This document shows, piece after piece, positions 58,594-64,000 of a DNA stretch of 64,000 nt. Every line of letters begins with the position of its first letter. Position 1 is the stretch's first letter. A model generated the notes under the pieces. The model searched no databases. It had not been told where the DNA came from and was given only the letters and a program-made list of their open reading frames with translations. The stretch comes from Maylandia zebra (lineage: Eukaryota > Chordata > Actinopteri > Cichliformes > Cichlidae), in contig NC_135187.1 of assembly GCF_041146795.1 (NCBI RefSeq), positions 3,917,556 through 3,981,555 on the forward strand, read 5' to 3'. Both the position numbers and the translations under genes were made by a program.

Positions 58594-58825
58594 ATCTCCA
58601 TGGCGACCAGCCGAACAGGAACACTATTATGGTCTGTACCCTCCCTCCCTCCTCCTTTTCTTTTTTCCTTTTGCCTCAGATATGATATTATTATCATTAT
58701 GAGATATGCAATTCTGCCAGTGTGATGGCGGCGTTAAGGGGTGGGAGGAGCGTCAAGAGCCGTGCACGAGGTTTCTATGACAACTGCCCCCAGGAACCTT
58801 CTGATTGGTGATTATGGGATATGCC
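58594..58825 (+). promoter_or_regulatory. Module 4: paired X-box-like and TATTATGG motifs, twice
   Basis: ATCTCCATGGCGAC (58594-58607, 10 of 14 to the X-box) is followed 15 bases later by ACTATTATGGTCTGTAC (58623-58639). ATTATGAGATATGC (58696-58709) lies between the pairs. GTTTCTATGACAAC (58771-58784, 11 of 14) is followed 26 bases later by ATTATGGGATATGCC (58811-58825). The 17-mer at 58623 recurs unchanged at 62080. Confidence 0.4.
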
Positions 58826-61800
58826 CCCCCCCAAAAAAAAAAAAAAAAAAAAATCCTACACCCTCCAAATGCACACATGAACACTGTGTCCACAGTCAAG
58901 GAAGGGAAAAGTGTGGGGGAGGGGGGAAGATGCAAAGCATGGGGGAGAGAAAACGAGGCAGAAATGGACGGAAATAAAGTTGCTCTTTGTTTAGGCCAGA
59001 GGCGTAAGGGACAAAGGAAAGGAAAGAAGAGTCAAAATAAAGGTGTGCTGAGTCAGATGCAACTGTAAGACAAAAAAAAAACAAAAAACCAGGGGAGAGA
59101 GAGAGCCCTCCAGCTGAATCTAAAGAAACAGGGACAGCTTGAAGTGGGTGAAAAGCCAAAGGGTTAGGGCACTGCAACAATATGCTGACATGAATCATGT
59201 GTGAAGCCATTCATAAATCCTCCATTGATTGAATCTGTCACATAATAGCACCAATTTTCCAATTTCACGGGGAAAAATTATGCAGACATTTTTTTTTTCA
59301 TGCCTTGCAACATTACGATGAATCCTTCTTTATCCCGCTGAAGCAGTGACCGCTCAACGACAAGATGTTGTTCCTAACGGATGAATAATTCACGCTTACC
59401 TTTGGAAAATATCAGCTAATGTTTAGCAGCTTTGCGCCAAACAAGATTTTTGTCTTTTATATTTTAAAACGTACTTAGTAATCAAAGGTTTGGGGGAATC
59501 TCTGGGTCTGAGAATGTTTTTTAGAATTTGAACTAAGCAACTTTGTCCATCAATCCCTTTTCTTAACTGCTTATTCGGTTCAAAGTGGCCGGATCTTGCT
59601 CTTTTATTTATCTCATTTTATTTTTTTCAGAAATTTTAACACACAGAAAGGCCAACTTCTTATGCACTGGACCAGTGGTTTGTAATTGCCTCACATAAAG
59701 TTCATACTTTGTACAAACTGTGGAAGCAGGTAGTCTGTTGTATTAGGTAGTAAAATGTTATGTTGTACTATTTAGGTGCTTTTACATCCCTATCCAACCC
59801 TACCTGTACTGAAACACTGTGCTGAACGGTTTTATTTGCACCTATATATGATGTAGCAACCATGATGTCACCCTCTGGTTTCAAATTCTTGTTTTGAAGA
59901 CTCAAAGAGATGGATTTTACCGTTACCATCTTGTTGGTGGTGGATCTGACTGTGGAACTGCACGCTCATTGGCTTGATTACATTAGCAGCCGGGAGGATA
60001 TCCAGGATAATCCTCTTTTCTAACACTTGGAATGACCAAAATTGACCTCACCTTATTCAATATGACCCAAAATGACTGACTGAGCTCATAAACTCACCAG
60101 GAAAGTGCTTACAGGGGTTCAGCCAGAGGCTTGCTTCTCCAATAGACTTATATAGGACTGTAAGTGTTTCTGCATCCACAAGTACTGCCCTCTGGAGGCC
60201 ACTGAAAAAATACAGGTTTTAGGTAAGCTTGACTTTTCAGATTTGGAAGCTATGTCTGTTTTTTATACTTACTATTTATCTCTTAAGAATCAATAGATTG
60301 CAGGTATCTGTATTCAATGAGGGTTTGGGGTCTAACATCATCATTTATGCTGGGTGTGCTTTAGGTAGACTATAATTGCAGACCTCTCTAAAACTGTAAG
60401 CTATAACTCATGATGTAACTTGATGTGCACCTTTATACTTCAGCACTGAATCTATCTCGAGCCTATTATGTAACAACTACACATTGCATCGGTGAAGCTC
60501 ACAGTGACTGTGATCGGCACACTCAGTACCATTGTGTCCTCGTATGCATTTTCAGCTTTCTCAGACTCTACTGAGATTCAATGCAGAAGAAGAAATCACA
60601 CATAAAGGGTTCCCTGCCAACCGAGTTTGTAGCTGACGGTTGTTTGCTCGAGGACACTGGTCTCTTGCTGGTAGGTAACTCTCTAAGGTATTTCCCACTC
60701 CCATTGATAGCTGTCTAAATCACTCAGCTCAGTGTTGAGATAAGTTTAAGACGAAGTTATCAGTCTCTAGTGTCTCCCTCTGTGGACACCCCTTCAGGCA
60801 ACAAGACAACTTGATGAGATTTAGGGAAAATCCGATTTGGATGAAAACACTTTTTAAAACACTAACTTCATCTTAGAAAGCATGCCTTCCAGAAAGCTTT
60901 GAGTTCAAACTACACAGCTGTATTTCTTGAAACTTGGTAAAGAGACAGAGCAATGAAAAAGGAAGAATCTGTGAAATTTTAGTAAGGATCGGAATAACTT
61001 TATTTGAAATTGTATAACAGGCCATTGGCCTTGGCAGAGGCTCCATGATGATCATGCAGTAAAAATCTAATATTGTTACAACCCTAGTTATTAGCCTCTG
61101 GGACCCATACCCATGGTTCTACAATAAATAACAGCACATCTCTTATCTTCATGCTTCACAAGGGACCCCCCCCCCAAAAAAACCCCCAAAATAAACAAAC
61201 CAACAAAAAAAAACAAAAACAAAAAACAGCTCCTCATTAGCCCACATCTGCACATTTTATTTCCCATGTGGAAAACCATCATGCACAAGCTCGTGTGGAT
61301 GCACAAGCACCTCTAAATGAAACACAGGCAGTCAATGGTGGGAAAAATCTGTCTAGGACCCAGACATTTTTCCCACCATTGACTGTAATGCATTTCCAGC
61401 CTGTGTGTGTGAGAGCAGCTGCTGCCTTCACCACTGCACTCCTGAGTGCCTTCTTCTCAGTTTTAAGCTGCAAACGTCAAAGTTTTGACTACAGTTTGAC
61501 CCCTCTGACCTTCTTCTAATGGCTGACTTTTTAACCCCACACTGACCTGCTCACAAGTTTTTATTCTTTGGTCTGCATGTGTTAAAAAGTAATGTGGCCT
61601 TCTTTGTGTATATAAAGAAGTTAAACAAGTGTAATACTACAGCTGTTATAAAGGCGGGGAGGGGGGTAACACCTGGACTCACCTGGTGTCACCCCTACTT
61701 TTATTTTTTATTTTTTTGCTGCTTTATACCAGCCTCCCCCCCTGCTGCACCTACAACCTGTGCACTGGCTCATATACAGTACAGCGCGTGCGCATACATG

Positions 61801-61890
61801 CAAACGTGCACGCTCAAGTTAAGCAGCAAGTCATGTGGCACACACAGTTGCCATGTGACGCCTTTTCCTTTTTTTTCTCTTTTTGGAGTT
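58826..61890. other. Spacer, no gene
   Basis: A homopolymer A run lies at 58833-58852 and C/A runs at about 61167-61230. No coding exon or recognisable repeat family could be supported apart from the hairpin at 61329-61385. Confidence 0.4.
61329..61385. repeat. 57-base hairpin with 20-bp perfect arms
   Basis: CAGTCAATGGTGGGAAAAAT (61329-61348) is exactly inverse to 61366-61385, separated by 17 bases. It would fold into a stable stem on either strand. It could be a tiny MITE, a small-RNA precursor or a chance inverted duplication. Confidence 0.75.
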
Positions 61891-62190
61891 ATGCTTATTG
61901 TGGGATGTCAGTGACTGTGCTCATTACTATTATGGGATGCCACACGGGGGTGGGAGGGGGACGTCTCCATGGTAACCCCGGTTGCTAAGGGAGGGGTGTA
62001 GGTGTGTGTGTGGAAGGAGGGGGGTGTGTGTTCGTGTATGCATAGAGGAATGGGGAAGAGGGGGGGGGGGGGTGGATTGACTATTATGGTCTGTACGTTG
62101 CAAGGTAACTATGCAGAGTGGGGGAGGGGTCAGTGAAGTGTGTGTGTATGTGTGGTAGTGGTGGAGGAGGGGGGGCATATTATGGGATGC
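61891..62190 (+). promoter_or_regulatory. Module 5: densest cluster of TATTATGGGATG and X-box-like sites
   Basis: In 300 bases there are TATTGTGGGATGTC (61896-61909), ACTATTATGGGATGC (61926-61940), the X-box-like GTCTCCATGGTAAC (61963-61976), a half site GTTGCTAAGG (61981), ACTATTATGGTCTGTAC (62080-62096) abutting GTTGCAAGGTAAC (62097-62109), and TATTATGGGATGC (62178-62190). All TATTATGG copies face the promoter at 62.2 kb and beyond. RFX proteins bind GTTRCCATGGYAAC. The partner motif shares the TATGGGA part of the ZNF143 site but not the rest. Confidence 0.5.
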
Positions 62191-62944
62191 CTGCCCCCTG
62201 ATCTCTTTGTGTATGTGTGCGCGCGCGCGCGAGCGGGGTGTGTGTAGTGTGCAAGGAAGAGAAAGAGGAGACGGCGTCGTGCGCACACGCTGCTGCTACA
62301 CACAAAAAACCACGGAAATATATTTAAATTGTTAAGATAACGGTGTACATACAAGAAAAAAGAGCCTCTAAGTGCTGACCGGCGAACAAACTGAGCCCGG
62401 AGTTACTGTTTTTGGAGCCGGTGTGGGACTCAAGTTGTGAGTATCAGTTTTTATTGTTTGTGGGTTTTACTTGAGTCAGGCTGGTTGGGATGCCGGGTGG
62501 TTATAAAAGAACCCACCGTGAGGTATTTTATGGGGTAGATATGAGCGTGTGAGGGGGTCTTGTGTTTGATCTGAACCTGGCCGCCGGTCAAGCTCGGCTA
62601 GCACGCATGCTAATGAGACGGAAACTAACGATAATGGCAAGATGGCATGTTAGCGGAGATGGAGTGTGGGCTAATCTTTACGAGCTGTCCAAAGTTAGAG
62701 TTATTGTCCAAAAAGAAACCTCGTGTGGGGATTGTTTATTGTCCTGATTGCTGTCTTATGTATATTCACTTCCTTCCGCTCTCTTTTTTTTGTTCTTCTC
62801 TGCCCCCCACCCCCCCTACACTACAACACCTCCTCGACTTGGACGGACTCAAGCCTGGGTCAGAACTCTGGATTACCCTGGAAACTTTATTTAGTTAGCT
62901 AAACTGCTAGCTAACTAAAGAAAGAAAGTTTTCTGTTGTCCGCT
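62191..62944 (+). promoter_or_regulatory. CpG-rich promoter and 5' UTR of the right-edge gene
   Basis: CpG content rises sharply from a (CG)n-like GCGCGCGCGCGAGCGGGG at about 62220. A candidate untranslated exon ends at about 62437 before a GTGAGT donor, and a pyrimidine tract at 62786-62818 could be part of the following acceptor. A TATAAAAG lies at 62503-62510, but in a CpG-island promoter this may be incidental. An in-frame TAA at 62912-62914 upstream of the ATG supports the chosen start. Confidence 0.5.
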
Positions 62945-63005
62945 ATGTCTGCAAGCGACGATGAGAGGGATGAATACGGAGCCCCCGAGGACCGGTTAAT
63001 GCACG
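62945..63005 (+). CDS. First coding exon of an unidentified gene (right edge)
   Basis: ATG at 62945 opens MSASDDERDEYGAPEDRLMH, and the exon ends inside a Gly codon at 63005 before a consensus GTAAGG donor (phase 1). The setting is a CpG island with an upstream in-frame stop, and -3 is G. The peptide is strongly acidic, as at the N-termini of many chromatin and nuclear proteins. A CHD3/4/5-type remodeller came to mind, but 20 residues cannot support it. The rest of the gene lies beyond the window. Confidence 0.6.
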
Positions 63006-64000
63006 GTAAGGCGAGGCTCATTTGTTAGCAGAGAATGCTAATGTTCACGCTGGGTTATGCGCTAGCATGAGCAGATGTTTTTGACATTCACATCAATCAT
63101 GTTTGTTAGCATAATGCTAACTGCACAATGCGGCTAACTACCGGGTTGCTAACAGTAGCAAACCGGCTTCATTCGCGGCTGAGTATCGTTTTAGAAAGAA
63201 GTCCAGTTTTTACCACAACCTGAGACGGCATGGCTGGTGGTTGCATCGGAGTGAAGTCACGCCGACAAACCGGCATGTTCCCGGGGCCTAGCGTTAGCCA
63301 GCTACCGGTATTTTTACGTGTCGATGACAAGATGGAGGCAGCCAGTTAGCTTGAAAGCTGGCGGATGACGTTCAGCGGCGTCCCCCTCCTCATGGCCGGC
63401 GCCTTCGGTTTGAGTGTGCAAGGGGGGAAAAGTAATAATAATAATCATACGGAAAGGAAAAAACAACACCCAGCTTCTTATTTAACCGTTATTTATCCCC
63501 GATCACCTTTTAGTTTTTACGTGCAGGTGTGGCCGATGTTTACAGTGTGCTTAATTCCGACGAGCAGGCGCACCGTCCGCGATAGAACCGTTGAGAACAA
63601 ACATTCAGCAAGTTAGCCGCAAATGCTAAAAATCGATCAAAAACGGTCCACTTTTTGTTCACGTGTTTTAAAGCTTTATAACAGCAATAAAACAAACGGT
63701 GCAAAAGACAACACACTGTAAAATCATTCTTCTTTTCATTAATAGCCATACAGAAACCAATTATTCAGGCTAGCCTTTATGCTCAGATGTCTTACAAAGG
63801 TCAAACATTTTCTAATAATTTTGTCTTTTAATTCATATTTTGTTGTTTCTAGTGTCAGTACCTGCTAACTGGTTCTGAAGTACCGCAACACGTTTTAACT
63901 ATTTTTTTTGGGTCTAATACTGCATAAGCTAAAACTGTGGAAAATCGTTTCCATTTTAGTAAAAAAACATGTCAGCATTCAGCTTTTATTAATAGATGCT
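63006..64000 (+). other. First intron of the right-edge gene
   Basis: CpG-rich to about 63420, then AT-rich. The words GCTAGC and TGCTAA recur through 62580-63130. No second exon was recognised before the window ends. Confidence 0.45.

Noticed and set aside
62945..63005. Naming the right-edge gene as a CHD3/4/5 remodeller
   Set aside because: The acidic 20-residue peptide is suggestive at best and has no domain.
1..64000. CRISPR arrays, tRNA or rRNA genes
   Set aside because: No regularly spaced repeats, cloverleaf-like sequences or rRNA segments were recognised by eye; a tRNA scan was not possible.

Overview
The window reads as nuclear DNA of a ray-finned fish, probably a percomorph. The genes have short exons with GT-AG introns, (CA/GT)n and (GA)n microsatellites are frequent, and the interspersed repeats are typical of teleosts: a Tx1/L1-type LINE, L2/Rex1-like LINE fragments, hAT-like and mariner-like MITEs, and the common repeat that ends in GGATGGATGG. 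No prokaryotic features, CRISPR arrays or RNA genes were found.

The first 45 kb hold a head-to-tail array of Cdc42/Rac-like Rho-family small GTPases, all on the + strand and all built on one five-exon plan. The exon lengths are 105, 70-73, 110, 177-198 and 87-90 bases. Gene A (1277-5181), gene B (13479-23368) and gene D (33694-44497) have all five exons in frame with intact splice sites and a C-terminal CAAX box. Gene C (27570-about 30100) is a broken copy: exon 1 with an in-frame stop and half of exon 4. Gene B keeps standard switch residues but has no ATG in its first recognisable exon. Genes A and D carry substitutions at the positions that control GTP hydrolysis, nucleotide exchange and effector choice in Cdc42 (A: G12L, Q61H, D38N; D: G12Y, F28L, Y40C). 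D has also lost seven residues of the Rho-insert segment. The non-coding 3' flank of gene A (5385-8110) recurs downstream of gene C (30097-33080), so the array grew by block duplication.

Intron 2 of gene B holds a full-length Tx1/L1-like LINE (15379-21698) with a target-site duplication, a poly(A) tail and an intact 1266-residue ORF2. Its ORF1 is split by a 644-bp hAT-type element with a perfect 8-bp target duplication. Other introns and spacers carry nested MITEs and LINE fragments.

From 44.5 to 62 kb no coding gene can be supported. This gene-poor stretch contains about ten same-strand copies of a motif close to TATTATGGGATG. Most have a sequence resembling an RFX X-box close by, and they are densest just upstream of a CpG-rich promoter at about 62.2-63.4 kb. 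That promoter leads into the first coding exon (62945-63005) of a gene running off the right edge, whose acidic N-terminus I could not identify. The motif cluster and the altered GTPase array are the two observations most worth following.
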